DNA of 64,000 nucleotides, taken from NCBI RefSeq assembly GCF_004365875.1, contig NZ_SODF01000001.1, positions 1,860,001-1,924,000 of the forward strand. The letters run 5' to 3'. This DNA comes from Kribbella kalugense (GTDB taxonomy: Bacteria > Actinomycetota > Actinomycetes > Propionibacteriales > Kribbellaceae). This document shows, piece after piece, positions 52,084 through 60,668 of this stretch (its first letter is position 1; the number at the start of each line of letters is the position of its first letter). The notes beneath the pieces were generated by a model. The model saw only the letters and a list, made by a program, of their open reading frames with translations. It made no database searches and had not been told where the DNA came from. The position numbers and the translations under genes were made by a program.

Positions 52084-53595
52084 GTGCCTGAAGTCGATGC
52101 GAGCTTCCTCGCCCTCCCCCGTCATCAGCTGGCCGCCGCCGCGCTGCAGCGCGCCCGTGACCTCGGCGCGACCTTCGCCGAGTTCCGGTTGGAGCGGATC
52201 CGATCCGAGTCGATCTCCCTGCGCGACAGTGTGCTGGAGAGTGCGAAGGACGACGAAGACCTCGGCCTCGCGGTCCGCGTCATCCACGACGGCACCTGGG
52301 GTTTCGCCGCCGGCGTGGCCCTCACCGAGGACGAGGCGGTCCGCGTCGCCGAGCAGGCCGTCAACATGGCGCAGGTGTCCCGCCCGATCAACGCCGAGAC
52401 GATCGAGCTCGCCGACGAGCCCGTGTACGACGACGTCACCTGGACCTCGTCGTACGAGATCGACCCGTTCACCGTCTCCCGGGCCGACAAGGTCGCGCTG
52501 CTCACCGACTACAGCGACCGTCTCCTCAAGGCTGACGGTGTCGCCCACGTCAGCGTCCACGTCGCCACGATCCACGAGTGCAAGTACTACGCGAACACCG
52601 CGGGTACGTCGTACACCCAGCAACGGGTCCGGATCGGTCCGAACATCACCGCCCACGCGGTCGCAGAGGATCGCTTCGACTCGATGTCGACCTGCGCCCC
52701 ACCGGCCGGCCGCGGCTGGGAGTACATGACCGGCACCGGGTGGAACTGGGACGACGAGCTCGCCCAGATCCCCGGCTGGCTGGCCGAGAAGATGGCCGCG
52801 CCGACCGTCGAGGCCGGCGTCTACGACCTCGTCATCGACCCGACGAACCTCTGGCTGACCATCCACGAGTCGATCGGCCACGCCACCGAGCTGGACCGCG
52901 CCCTCGGCTACGAGGCGAACTACGCCGGCACCAGCTTCGCCACGACCGACAAGCTCGGCACGCTGAAGTACGGCTCGCCCGTCATGCACGTCACCGGCGA
53001 TCGCACCGCCGAGCACGGCCTGTCCACCGTCGGGTACGACGACGAGGGCGTCGCCGGCCAGCAGTGGGACCTGGTCAAGGACGGCATCCTGGTCGGCTAC
53101 CAGGTCGACCGCCGGATGGCGAAGAAGAACGAGGACCTGCTCGGCACCCCGCGCTCCAACGGCTGCGCGTACGCCGACTCGTCCGGCCACATCCCGATCC
53201 AGCGAATGGCCAACGTCTCGCTCCAGCCCGCGCCGGACGGTCCGTCCACCGAGGAACTGATCAGCCAGGTGAAGAACGGGATCTACATCGTCGGCGACAA
53301 GTCCTGGTCGATCGACATGCAGCGGTACAACTTCCAGTTCACCGGTCAGCGGTTCTACAAGATCACCGACGGCAAGCTCGACGGTCAGCTCCGCGACGTC
53401 GCGTACCAGGCGACGACCACCGACTTCTGGGGCTCGATGGAGGCGGTCGGCGGCCCGCAGACGTACCTCCTGGGCGGCGCGCTGAACTGCGGGAAGGCCG
53501 AGCCCTCGCAGTCCGGCGCGGTCACGCACGGCTGCCCGTCCGCGCTGTTCCGCAGCGTCCGCATTCTCAACACCACGCAGGAGGCCGGCCGGTGA
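52084..53595 (+). CDS. tldD: TldD family metallopeptidase subunit
   Basis: A 503-residue zinc protease subunit that with TldE degrades unfolded or leader peptides. The zinc motif is IHESIGHATELDRALGYEANYAGTS near 260-285 (HExxxH). C-terminal features: DDEGVAGQQWDLVKDGILVGYQVDRR and GKSWSIDMQ-type strand (GDKSWSIDMQRYNFQF), CGKAEPSQSGAVTHGCPSALFR. GTG 52084 follows the -10 box; an in-frame ATG at 52033 precedes the promoter and is unlikely. The stop overlaps tldE as GTGA. Confidence 0.94.
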   Translation: MPEVDASFLALPRHQLAAAALQRARDLGATFAEFRLERIRSESISLRDSVLESAKDDEDLGLAVRVIHDGTWGFAAGVALTEDEAVRVAEQAVNMAQVSRPINAETIELADEPVYDDVTWTSSYEIDPFTVSRADKVALLTDYSDRLLKADGVAHVSVHVATIHECKYYANTAGTSYTQQRVRIGPNITAHAVAEDRFDSMSTCAPPAGRGWEYMTGTGWNWDDELAQIPGWLAEKMAAPTVEAGVYDLVIDPTNLWLTIHESIGHATELDRALGYEANYAGTSFATTDKLGTLKYGSPVMHVTGDRTAEHGLSTVGYDDEGVAGQQWDLVKDGILVGYQVDRRMAKKNEDLLGTPRSNGCAYADSSGHIPIQRMANVSLQPAPDGPSTEELISQVKNGIYIVGDKSWSIDMQRYNFQFTGQRFYKITDGKLDGQLRDVAYQATTTDFWGSMEAVGGPQTYLLGGALNCGKAEPSQSGAVTHGCPSALFRSVRILNTTQEAGR

Positions 53596-54998
53596 ACGGG
53601 ATTCAGCTCACCCCGCAGGACACGATCGAGCGGGGTTTGGCCCTGGCCGCGGCCGAGGGGGCCGACGGCTGCGTCGTACTCGTCGCCGAGACCTCCAGCA
53701 CCAACCTGCGCTGGGCAAACAACACCCTGACCACGAACGGCGCGATGCGCGGCTCGAGCGTGACTGTGATCGCCACGGTCGGCTCCGGCGAGGGTACGGC
53801 GGCCGGCGTCATCGGCCGCTCGTCCGTCACCGAGGACTCGCTGCGCGAGATCGTGTCCGCCGCGATCGCGACCGCCCGCGCCGCCGGACCGGCCGAGGAC
53901 GCGCGACCGCTCGTGGACGGCACGGTGAGCGACGACTGGGCCCTCGAACCGGAGGAGACCACGGTCGGCGTGTACGAGAAGTTCGCGCCGTCGCTCGGCG
54001 AGTCGTTGAAGCGCGCCGAACTCGAGCGGCGCCGGCTGTACGGCTTCGCGAACCACGAGGTCGTCACGCTGTACGTCGGTTCGTCGACCGGACTGCGGCT
54101 GCGCCAGGCGCTCCCCCGCGGCTACGTCTCCTCGACCGGCAAGAACGCCGACCTCAGCCACTCGGCCTGGGTCGGCACCGCGACCCGCGACTTCACCGAC
54201 GTCGACCCGCTCGCGCTCGACGCCGAACTCACGCGCCGCCTCGGCTGGGCGAAGCGGACGGTCTCGGCCGACGCGGGCCGGCACCCGACGATCCTGCCGC
54301 CGGCCGCGGTCGCGGACCTGATGACGTACCTGTTCTGGCAGCTCGACGGCCGGGACGCGTTCGAGGGCCAGACGGTGTTCTCCAAGCCCGGCGGCGGCAC
54401 CCGGATCGGTGACACCGTGTCGCCGCAGCCGGTCAACCTGCACTCCGACCCGGCGCTCGCCGGTCTGGAGGCGTTCGCGTTCGCGGTGGCCCGTTCGTCG
54501 GGTGGATCGTCGAGCGTGTTCGACAACGGGCTGACGCTGACGGCGACGGACTGGATCCGCGGCGGCAAGCTCGAGCACTTGATGACAAGCCGTCGTACGG
54601 CGGAACTGATCGGCGTACCGACGGCCACGCCGGACATCGAGAACTACGTGCTGTCCGTCGACGGCGGAGCCGGTTCGACCGACGACCTGGTCGCCGGTCT
54701 CGACAGCGGTCTGCTGGTGACCTGCCTCTGGTACATCCGGATGGTCGACCCGCAGACGCTGCTGCTCACCGGTCTGACCCGCGACGGTGTCTACCTGGTC
54801 GAGAACGGCGAGGTGACCGGTGCTGTGAACAACTTCCGGTTCAACGAGAGCCCGGTCGACCTGCTCTCCCGGTTCACCACGGCCGGCGCCACAGTCCCGT
54901 CGTACTCCCGGGAATGGGGCGACTTCTTCTCCCGGACCGCGACGCCGCCGCTGCTGGTGCCCGACTTCAACATGTCCAGCGTCAGCCAGGCCAGCTGA
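53592..54998 (+). CDS. tldE: TldE/PmbA family subunit
   Basis: A 468-residue TldE/PmbA homologue, without the zinc motif, that forms the heterodimer with TldD. Features: [22 protein letters not shown] near 28-50, [21 protein letters not shown], and the C-terminal [51 protein letters not shown] near 355-405, the usual PmbA end. No natural-product precursor gene is nearby, so a housekeeping proteolytic role is more likely than a microcin role. Confidence 0.93.
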   Translation: MNGIQLTPQDTIERGLALAAAEGADGCVVLVAETSSTNLRWANNTLTTNGAMRGSSVTVIATVGSGEGTAAGVIGRSSVTEDSLREIVSAAIATARAAGPAEDARPLVDGTVSDDWALEPEETTVGVYEKFAPSLGESLKRAELERRRLYGFANHEVVTLYVGSSTGLRLRQALPRGYVSSTGKNADLSHSAWVGTATRDFTDVDPLALDAELTRRLGWAKRTVSADAGRHPTILPPAAVADLMTYLFWQLDGRDAFEGQTVFSKPGGGTRIGDTVSPQPVNLHSDPALAGLEAFAFAVARSSGGSSSVFDNGLTLTATDWIRGGKLEHLMTSRRTAELIGVPTATPDIENYVLSVDGGAGSTDDLVAGLDSGLLVTCLWYIRMVDPQTLLLTGLTRDGVYLVENGEVTGAVNNFRFNESPVDLLSRFTTAGATVPSYSREWGDFFSRTATPPLLVPDFNMSSVSQAS

Positions 54999-55004
54999 AA
55001 CAGC

Positions 55005-55036
55005 AGCACGCCCCGCGAAAACTCGCGGGGCGTGCT
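55005..55036. terminator. Perfect bidirectional terminator after tldE
   Basis: 14-bp perfect stem (55005-55018 with 55023-55036) around an AAAC loop. It lies between convergent tldE and the DUF805 gene. Confidence 0.9.
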
Positions 55037-55053
55037 TGCGGTCTGAACTCGGA

Positions 55054-55482
55054 TCAGACGGTCGGGTAACCCGGCTCCGCCGGTCCGGCCGGTCCGCCGA
55101 AGCCCTGGCCACGCTCGGCCGCCTTCGGGTCCGGACCGTACTGGTTGTCACCGGCTACGCCCTCGCCGGCCGCCAGCACGATGAACCAGATCCAGCCGAT
55201 GCAGGGGATCAGGTTGATCAGGATCCACCAGCCGCTGCGGTTCGTGTCGTGCATGCGCCGGATGGCCACGCCGATCGTCGGCAGCAGGACCGCCAGGCTG
55301 TAGAGCGACGACAGCCAGCCGCCCGAGTTGCCCGAGCCGTAGTCCAGTCCGAGGATCTTGTCCAGGATGGACAGGATGATCGAAACGATCACGCTGAAGA
55401 GCACGAACATCCAGTACTCTTTGCGGCGGGCCCGGCCGTCGAACACGGCGTACTTCTTCAGAACGTCGATGTACCACTGCAT
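55054..55482 (-). CDS. DUF805 family membrane protein
   Basis: A 142-residue inner-membrane protein. MQWYIDVLKKYAVFDGRARRKEYWMFVLF is the diagnostic DUF805 start, followed by about four hydrophobic segments (SVIVSIILSILDKILGL, LYSLAVLLPTIGVAIRRMHD, WWILINLIPCIGWIWFIVLA). RRMHDTNRSGWW is the conserved loop. A Gly/Pro-rich tail ends the protein. Function unknown. Standing alone; the 55483-55643 gap shows no gene. Confidence 0.92.
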   Translation of the reverse strand: MQWYIDVLKKYAVFDGRARRKEYWMFVLFSVIVSIILSILDKILGLDYGSGNSGGWLSSLYSLAVLLPTIGVAIRRMHDTNRSGWWILINLIPCIGWIWFIVLAAGEGVAGDNQYGPDPKAAERGQGFGGPAGPAEPGYPTV

Positions 55483-55643
55483 TGCTGTATCTCCGATGGT
55501 CGAAGGTGAGACGCGGACCGAGCCTGTCGGAACCGGTCGGGTTCGTCAATGCAACTTTTCGCTTTGGTGACCACACCGCAATCTGGCACGCCGGTACCGC
55601 GGTCAACTTGACCAGTTCGGAACCGGAACACCTAGAGCCGGCT

Positions 55644-56330
55644 TCAGCTTTCCGGCTGGAGTTTCTGGGGTTTCTGGGGCTTCGTCATCGTGACGCGCAG
55701 CATCCGGCGTTGACCTTCGTCGTAAGGCGTTGCGTCGTCGAGCTGCCAGTTCTCGCCGAGCTCGGCCACCAGCGACTCGGCGAAGAACCGCCCGACGAAG
55801 CCGTCGTTCATCGACAGTCCGTTGTCCAGCTGCTTCCAGTGCTGCGAACACGGGTCAGCTGTCGACCACACGGCGTACACGAAAAGCCCGCCAGGACGCA
55901 GAACCCGGTGCGTCTCGGCGACGAGTGATCGCAGCTCGGACGGCGAGAACGCCATGTTCAGCAGGAGATTCGCGAACACCGCGTTGACCGTCGCATCGGC
56001 CGGCGGCAGCGGATCCCGTACGTCGTGCAGCGCCGCCGTCACGCGGTCGTCGAGCCCCTCCCGCTGCGCCTCGTGCCGCAACTGGTCGAGCGCCGCCTCG
56101 CTGAAGTCGGTGGCGTGCACGCTGAATCCCTGCCTGGCCAGGAAAAGCGCGTCCCGCCCGTGCCCGGAGCCGAGCTCCAGCACGTCATCGATGCCCGCGG
56201 CACCGAACGCCTCGGCGGCCCGGTGCGCCGCGGCCGATGGCTCCGACCCGTGCAACTGCGGGTGCCGCGCGTACGCCGACTCCCACCGTTCCTGCTGAGC
56301 CCTCGCGAGCTCGACATGCCCAGTATTCAT
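55644..56330 (-). CDS. Class I SAM-dependent methyltransferase
   Basis: A 228-residue methyltransferase. Motif I is DDVLELGSGHGRDALFLARQGFSVHATDFSEAALDQL near 48-85; motif II/IV is FANLLLNMAFSPSELRSLVAETHRVLRPGGLFVYAVWSTADP near 122-165. The start is ATG 56330, with GGGGAG four bases upstream; open frame continues 28 codons further but has no Shine-Dalgarno. TAGGCT near 56380 on the minus strand may be the -10. The substrate is unknown; the fold matches tellurite-resistance/UbiE-like small-molecule methyltransferases. Confidence 0.88.
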   Translation of the reverse strand: MNTGHVELARAQQERWESAYARHPQLHGSEPSAAAHRAAEAFGAAGIDDVLELGSGHGRDALFLARQGFSVHATDFSEAALDQLRHEAQREGLDDRVTAALHDVRDPLPPADATVNAVFANLLLNMAFSPSELRSLVAETHRVLRPGGLFVYAVWSTADPCSQHWKQLDNGLSMNDGFVGRFFAESLVAELGENWQLDDATPYDEGQRRMLRVTMTKPQKPQKLQPES

Positions 56331-56466
56331 GTTGCTCCCCGTGTTCGTCACACCGATCTGGACGATCGACAGACCGCAGCAGCCTACGTCACAACTTTGA
56401 GTAGACGTACTCAAGCGGCAAGCCGTTCCAGCTCGGGACAGTGGTATCGACCTTCAGGAGGACTCG

Positions 56467-58533
56467 ATGCCCACCGCCACGATCACCTGCCCGACGTGCC
56501 GCACCTCGCTCCAACTCAGCGTTCTCCCCACGCCTTATCCACAGCCTTACCCACAACCCCTGTCCCCCGTATACACAACACCTCCTGCTCCTCTCATGCA
56601 GCCCGCTCCTCCTCCTGCTTCGGTGCCGCTCGCTGCCTCCACCCGTCCGCCGTCGGGCACGCGACCGCCCTACCAGTCCCGCTTCGGCGCACCCCACCCC
56701 CTCCCGCAACCGCCCAGCAAGCCCTCGCGGATCCGCCGCCTGAGCCCCCAGGCCACCCTCCTGGCCCTCGGCGTACTCCTCCTCCTGGCAGCGGGCGTCA
56801 CCTTCCTAGCCGTCAACTGGGACAGCCTCCCCGTCCCCGCCCAGGCCGGCATCATCGCCACCCTCGCCGCTCTCGCACTGGCCGGTTCAGTCCCGGCATC
56901 CCGCCGTACCCTCGCCGGCACCGCCGAAGCCCTCGCCATCCTCGGCTCCGGCCTCCTCACCGTCGACCTGTACGGAGCCCGCGCCCTCGGCCTGATCCCA
57001 CCCATCGACGGCTTCACCTACAGCGCGATCGTCTTCGGCTCCCTCGCCGTACTCACCCTGCTGATGACCCGCCTCGCCCCGAAGGTTGTCACCTACGGTG
57101 TCACGACCGTCATCGCCGGTCAGCTCCCACTTCCGCTGATTCTGATCGACCGCACGAGCCTCCCGATCATCCTCGCCGCCCTCCTGGCTCAGGTCGTACT
57201 CACGCTCATCCTGACCGCCAAGGGCACCCCGATCGTCCGCCGTACTGGAGCCATCACCGCAGCCGTCGTCCTCGGCGGCATCCTCGTCACCGGCATGACC
57301 CGCACCCTCGTCGGCTTCATTGACACGTACGGCGTGAACCCGCCGACCCAGTTTCTGAAAACGGTCGCGACCGCTGCCGTCGTGTGTCTCGCGGCCGCAA
57401 CAGGCATCGCGATCCTGCGCAAGCGTCCGCTGCCCACCGCGATCCCGTCCGGCCTCGGCGAGGCCGTCTGCGCCGCAGCCGCAGCCTTCGCCGTCGCCAC
57501 CACGCTCCCCACCGCAGGCCGCTGGCTGACCACAGCTCTCGCCACAGCGCTGGTCATCACCGAGCTGATCGTTGCCCGCCGTACCGGCAAACTCGCCCTC
57601 ATCCTGCACACCGCGACCATCACCGTCGCCGTCATGGATATCGCGATCTGCCTGGCGCTGGACGACATCCGCCAACTCGGCTACCTCGCCGTGATCGTGG
57701 CCGTACTGTCCGTCCTGGCCGCCCTTCGCAAGGTCATCGACCCAGTCGCGGCCGCCGCCGTAGCCAGCCTCGGCGCGCAGCTCGCGATCATCCTCTTCAC
57801 CGCGGACATGTACATCGACCGCTGGCCCGCGGCGATCACGCTCGCCGTCGTCGGCGCCGCCGGCACCTCGATCGCCTGCCGCCACATCGGCCGTCCACTG
57901 GAACGAACCCTGATCACCACCGCCACCTGCGCCGCCGCCCTGGCCGAGATCACCGCGATCCTGATCTCCGCAGACACCGCCACCGACGTGGTCCTCACCA
58001 TCACCGCCGCCCCACTAGTTGCCTACGGCATGCACCCGGCGCGCCGACCGGCCCTGCTGATCGCTGCCCTCTTCCTCATCATTGCCAACACCACCTTCGT
58101 ACTGGGCGCCGGCACCACCACCCTCGAGTGGTACACCGTCCCACCCGCCATCATCCTGCTCGCCGTCGGAACCCTTGCCTGGCGCAACAAACCCAGCTGG
58201 CTCTTCCTCGGCCCCGGCCTCCTGATCGGCCTGGCCCCCTCCACCCTCATCGCCAACACCGACGACAGCTGGCTCCGCGTCACCCTGGTAGTAGCCGCCG
58301 CCCTCCTGATCCTCCTCATCGGCACCCGCCTCTCCCTCCAGTCCCCCTTCCTCATCGGCGCCGCAGCACTGGCCAAAATAGGAATCTGGCAATTCCTCGA
58401 AGTAGCCCCCTTGATCCCCCGCTGGATCACCCTCGCCACCGCCGGCGCAATCCTCCTCACCACCGGCGCCACCTACGAACGCCGCCTAACCCAAACCAAA
58501 CAAGCCGCCCGCTGGGTCGCCTCCTTGCGCTGA
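56467..58533 (+). CDS. Large polytopic membrane protein (SCO7613 C-terminal-like)
   Basis: A 688-residue protein. The N terminus has a single CPTC (TITCPTCRTSLQL), half of a zinc ribbon, then about 70 Pro-rich residues. From about 95 to the end there are some 20 hydrophobic segments, mostly short and Ala/Leu/Ile-rich, matching the SCO7613 C-terminal domain of actinobacteria. RLSPQATLLALGVLLLLAAGVTFLAVNWDSLPVPAQAGIIATLAALALAGS is typical of its start. Function unknown. TCAGGAGGA precedes the ATG. Compositionally extreme (long runs of C in the plus strand). Confidence 0.8.
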   Translation: MPTATITCPTCRTSLQLSVLPTPYPQPYPQPLSPVYTTPPAPLMQPAPPPASVPLAASTRPPSGTRPPYQSRFGAPHPLPQPPSKPSRIRRLSPQATLLALGVLLLLAAGVTFLAVNWDSLPVPAQAGIIATLAALALAGSVPASRRTLAGTAEALAILGSGLLTVDLYGARALGLIPPIDGFTYSAIVFGSLAVLTLLMTRLAPKVVTYGVTTVIAGQLPLPLILIDRTSLPIILAALLAQVVLTLILTAKGTPIVRRTGAITAAVVLGGILVTGMTRTLVGFIDTYGVNPPTQFLKTVATAAVVCLAAATGIAILRKRPLPTAIPSGLGEAVCAAAAAFAVATTLPTAGRWLTTALATALVITELIVARRTGKLALILHTATITVAVMDIAICLALDDIRQLGYLAVIVAVLSVLAALRKVIDPVAAAAVASLGAQLAIILFTADMYIDRWPAAITLAVVGAAGTSIACRHIGRPLERTLITTATCAAALAEITAILISADTATDVVLTITAAPLVAYGMHPARRPALLIAALFLIIANTTFVLGAGTTTLEWYTVPPAIILLAVGTLAWRNKPSWLFLGPGLLIGLAPSTLIANTDDSWLRVTLVVAAALLILLIGTRLSLQSPFLIGAAALAKIGIWQFLEVAPLIPRWITLATAGAILLTTGATYERRLTQTKQAARWVASLR

Positions 58534-58624
58534 ATCAATTGCTTGCTAGGACGCGCTGACAATCGCCCCCACCAAAGCTGCGAACCGCATACTGGAATTG
58601 CTGTCTAGCTGCGTTGGGGGACGC

Positions 58625-60151
58625 ATGTCCGACCACTTGATCCAAGGACCGACCGAAGCCTCCTACCTGGTCCCTGTCTTCGAGTCCCTCAGGCGGTACG
58701 ACGGCCTCACCGCCAAACGCCTCGCGACGCGAGCCGCGCAACCTCTCGTCCGGCTCCCCATCGTCCAGAACCAAGCAGTCCAAACCGGCCACAAACCCGC
58801 CGACGCAGCACTCGAGGTCATCACCGAGCAGATCCAGGAACTGGACACTCCGGCCGACCGCATCATTGCCGACGCGATCCTCAAACTCGGGATCTATCTC
58901 AAGACCTACAAGTCCCACGACGTGCCCAAACGAGCTGTCCACCAACTCGGATCCGGCGGGCTCACTGCCCGTCGGCTGGCTCTTGTCCAGCACTGGCGTG
59001 CTCTGCATCAGGCCATCGGCGAGCAACCGCTCTCAGATCCGCCCGGCGAGCACACCTTGCGGTCGCGGATGGAGAATGAGGTCTTCGAGAAGCTCGCCTC
59101 TCTGCTGGTGAATCCTAGGCCGATCATCGAGGTCTCAGAGCCCGGAGAACCGATTCCGACCTCAACCGCGCAAACTGTCGACGCCGCCGCCACCGGAAAG
59201 GTCATCGTCGTCGGCGGAGCCGCCATCGACCACATCTGGCGGCTCGGCTCGACCCCTGAGGCCGGAACCTCTGCGATGGCGATGAGCTATACCCGCACTC
59301 TTGGGGGCAAGGGGCTCAGTCAAGCAGTTGCTGCCGCCCACTTGGACCTCGACGTGTCCCTGATCGCCGCCATTGCGAGCGACGACGACGGCAAGGAGAT
59401 CGAATCCCACCTGGTACGCGAAGGTGTCGACGTCTCGCTGCTTAAGCACATCGACAGGCCCACCGTCCGAACGCCGACCACGGGCATTTTCGAACTCCCC
59501 GCCGGGAACAGCTCGGCCGCAGTCTGGCGCGACGGCGTCGAGCTGGACATACCGACCATCGACCAGCACGCGACGACTCTCGCCTCATGTGACGTCCTAC
59601 TGCTGACCTTCGAGCTCCCGCAATCGGTCCTCCGGCACACCCTCGACCTGGTCACCACCGGAGCGGACCGTCCGGTCGTGATCGTCACGCCAGGCCAGCC
59701 GTACGCCGACGGTCAGCTCCTGATCCCCCTCCTGAAACACGTCGATTACCTGGTCGCGCACATGTGGGAGCTGGAGGGTTTCGCATTCTCCGTCGAAGCG
59801 AAGTTCGACCCTCAGCTCCTCAGCGACGGCCTGCTCAGCCTCGGCCTCAGATCCCTCTGCCTCCTCGGCGACACCGGCGGTGGGAGCATCTACGAACGCG
59901 GCAAGTCGCCCGAGCAGATCCCTGTTCCGCCCTCGGTTCTGAAGGAATCCGCCATCACCCGAGACTCCTTCTGCGCCGCCCTCGCCGCCCGCCTCATCGA
60001 AGACCGCACCCTGACCAGCGACACGATCCGCTGGGCCGCCGCCGCGATGGCCAGCTTCACCGAGACCTACCACCAGACCCCCACCCACCCCCGCCGAGCC
60101 ACAGTCGACGAAAAATACCGCCGCCAGTTCGCCCCACCGGATATGTCCTGA
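58625..60151 (+). CDS. PfkB/ribokinase-fold protein with novel N-terminal domain, copy 1
   Basis: A 508-residue protein. Residues 12-165 form an unrecognised helical domain (RRYDGLTAKRL, RIIADAILKLGIYLKTY, ARRLALVQHWRALHQAIG). From about 191 it has the PfkB fold: VIVVGGAAIDHI, TLGGKGLSQAVAAAHLDLDVSLIAAIASDDDG, VIVTPGQPYADG, LVAHMWELEGF. The usual catalytic motif DTxGAGD is replaced by ESAITRD: Asp447 is kept but the GAG residues are not. It may be a divergent sugar or nucleoside kinase, or a binding protein. GGGGGA precedes the ATG; GAACC-N16-GTCT upstream (from about 58582) might be an ECF-type promoter. Confidence 0.75.
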   Translation: MSDHLIQGPTEASYLVPVFESLRRYDGLTAKRLATRAAQPLVRLPIVQNQAVQTGHKPADAALEVITEQIQELDTPADRIIADAILKLGIYLKTYKSHDVPKRAVHQLGSGGLTARRLALVQHWRALHQAIGEQPLSDPPGEHTLRSRMENEVFEKLASLLVNPRPIIEVSEPGEPIPTSTAQTVDAAATGKVIVVGGAAIDHIWRLGSTPEAGTSAMAMSYTRTLGGKGLSQAVAAAHLDLDVSLIAAIASDDDGKEIESHLVREGVDVSLLKHIDRPTVRTPTTGIFELPAGNSSAAVWRDGVELDIPTIDQHATTLASCDVLLLTFELPQSVLRHTLDLVTTGADRPVVIVTPGQPYADGQLLIPLLKHVDYLVAHMWELEGFAFSVEAKFDPQLLSDGLLSLGLRSLCLLGDTGGGSIYERGKSPEQIPVPPSVLKESAITRDSFCAALAARLIEDRTLTSDTIRWAAAAMASFTETYHQTPTHPRRATVDEKYRRQFAPPDMS

Positions 60152-60152
60152 C

Positions 60153-60187
60153 TTGCCAACTGGCAGAGCGCTCCGGCAGATTGGCAA
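60153..60187. promoter_or_regulatory. Inverted repeat TTGCCAA/TTGGCAA behind kinase copy 1
   Basis: Perfect 7-bp arms (60153-60159 and 60181-60187) 21 bases apart, with AGCGCT palindromic near the centre. It begins at the base after the stop codon. Could be a weak terminator or an operator for the downstream genes. Confidence 0.4.
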
Positions 60188-60287
60188 ACCAATGACCGCT
60201 GGCTGCCGATCAGCGCGGGCCTCAGTGCCAAATGCGGCCCCAAAACTGCCACTCGACATCTCGACTGCACAACCGATCCTTTAAAGA

Positions 60288-60306
60288 AAGACGCCAAAAG
60301 CGTCTT
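60288..60306 (+). terminator. Small hairpin upstream of the two-TM gene
   Basis: AAGACGC (60288-60294) pairs with GCGTCTT (60300-60306) around CAAAA. No T-tract. Possible attenuator or terminator in the 225-bp gap between kinase 1 and the small membrane gene. Confidence 0.4.
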
Positions 60307-60376
60307 CAGCGGAGTCGACAGGACCCAATCCGGAGTTCGCCGAACCCGCGAGGTCAAGGATCGAGGGACACACACC

Positions 60377-60583
60377 ATGGCCGGTAATCAGGTACTCGCA
60401 ATGCTGCTGATCTTCTGCGTCTTCCTCACTGCAGCGAAGCATTGGAAGAAGGTCCTCGCCGTCTTGGCCGCCGCAGCAATGACAGCCATCTGCGTCGGCG
60501 TCATCACCGTGGTTGGCGCCGTCCACGGTGATGTCGAGGCTCCTGCACCGGTAACGGAGCCCAATACAACCCAGCCACGCTGA
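60377..60583 (+). CDS. Small two-segment membrane protein
   Basis: A 68-residue protein with two hydrophobic segments (VLAMLLIFCVFLTAA at about 6-20 and VLAVLAAAAMTAICVGVITVVGAV at about 27-50) split by a basic HWKK loop, then a polar Pro/Thr tail. GAGGG lies nine bases before the ATG. No family recognised. It sits between the two PfkB-fold genes in the same direction, 225 bp after the first and 85 bp before the second, and may anchor them to the membrane. Small size keeps confidence moderate. Confidence 0.6.
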   Translation: MAGNQVLAMLLIFCVFLTAAKHWKKVLAVLAAAAMTAICVGVITVVGAVHGDVEAPAPVTEPNTTQPR

Positions 60584-60668
60584 GAATCTCAGCCAACAAC
60601 CCCGTGGCCGGACATCACATCGGTCAGCCGGTCACGGGGACCACTAGGCACCAGACAGGTGAAGCTCG

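Noticed and set aside
52084..54998. TldD/TldE as part of a peptide natural-product cluster
   Set aside because: No precursor peptide, cyclase or dedicated exporter nearby; neighbours are ordinary chromosomal genes.
53385..55151. 588-codon minus-strand frame opposite tldE
   Set aside because: Antisense shadow of tldD/tldE, which are unambiguous.
57384..58559. 391-codon plus-strand frame overlapping the polytopic membrane protein
   Set aside because: Arg/His/Pro-only composition from a +1 shift of a C-rich membrane gene; no motif.
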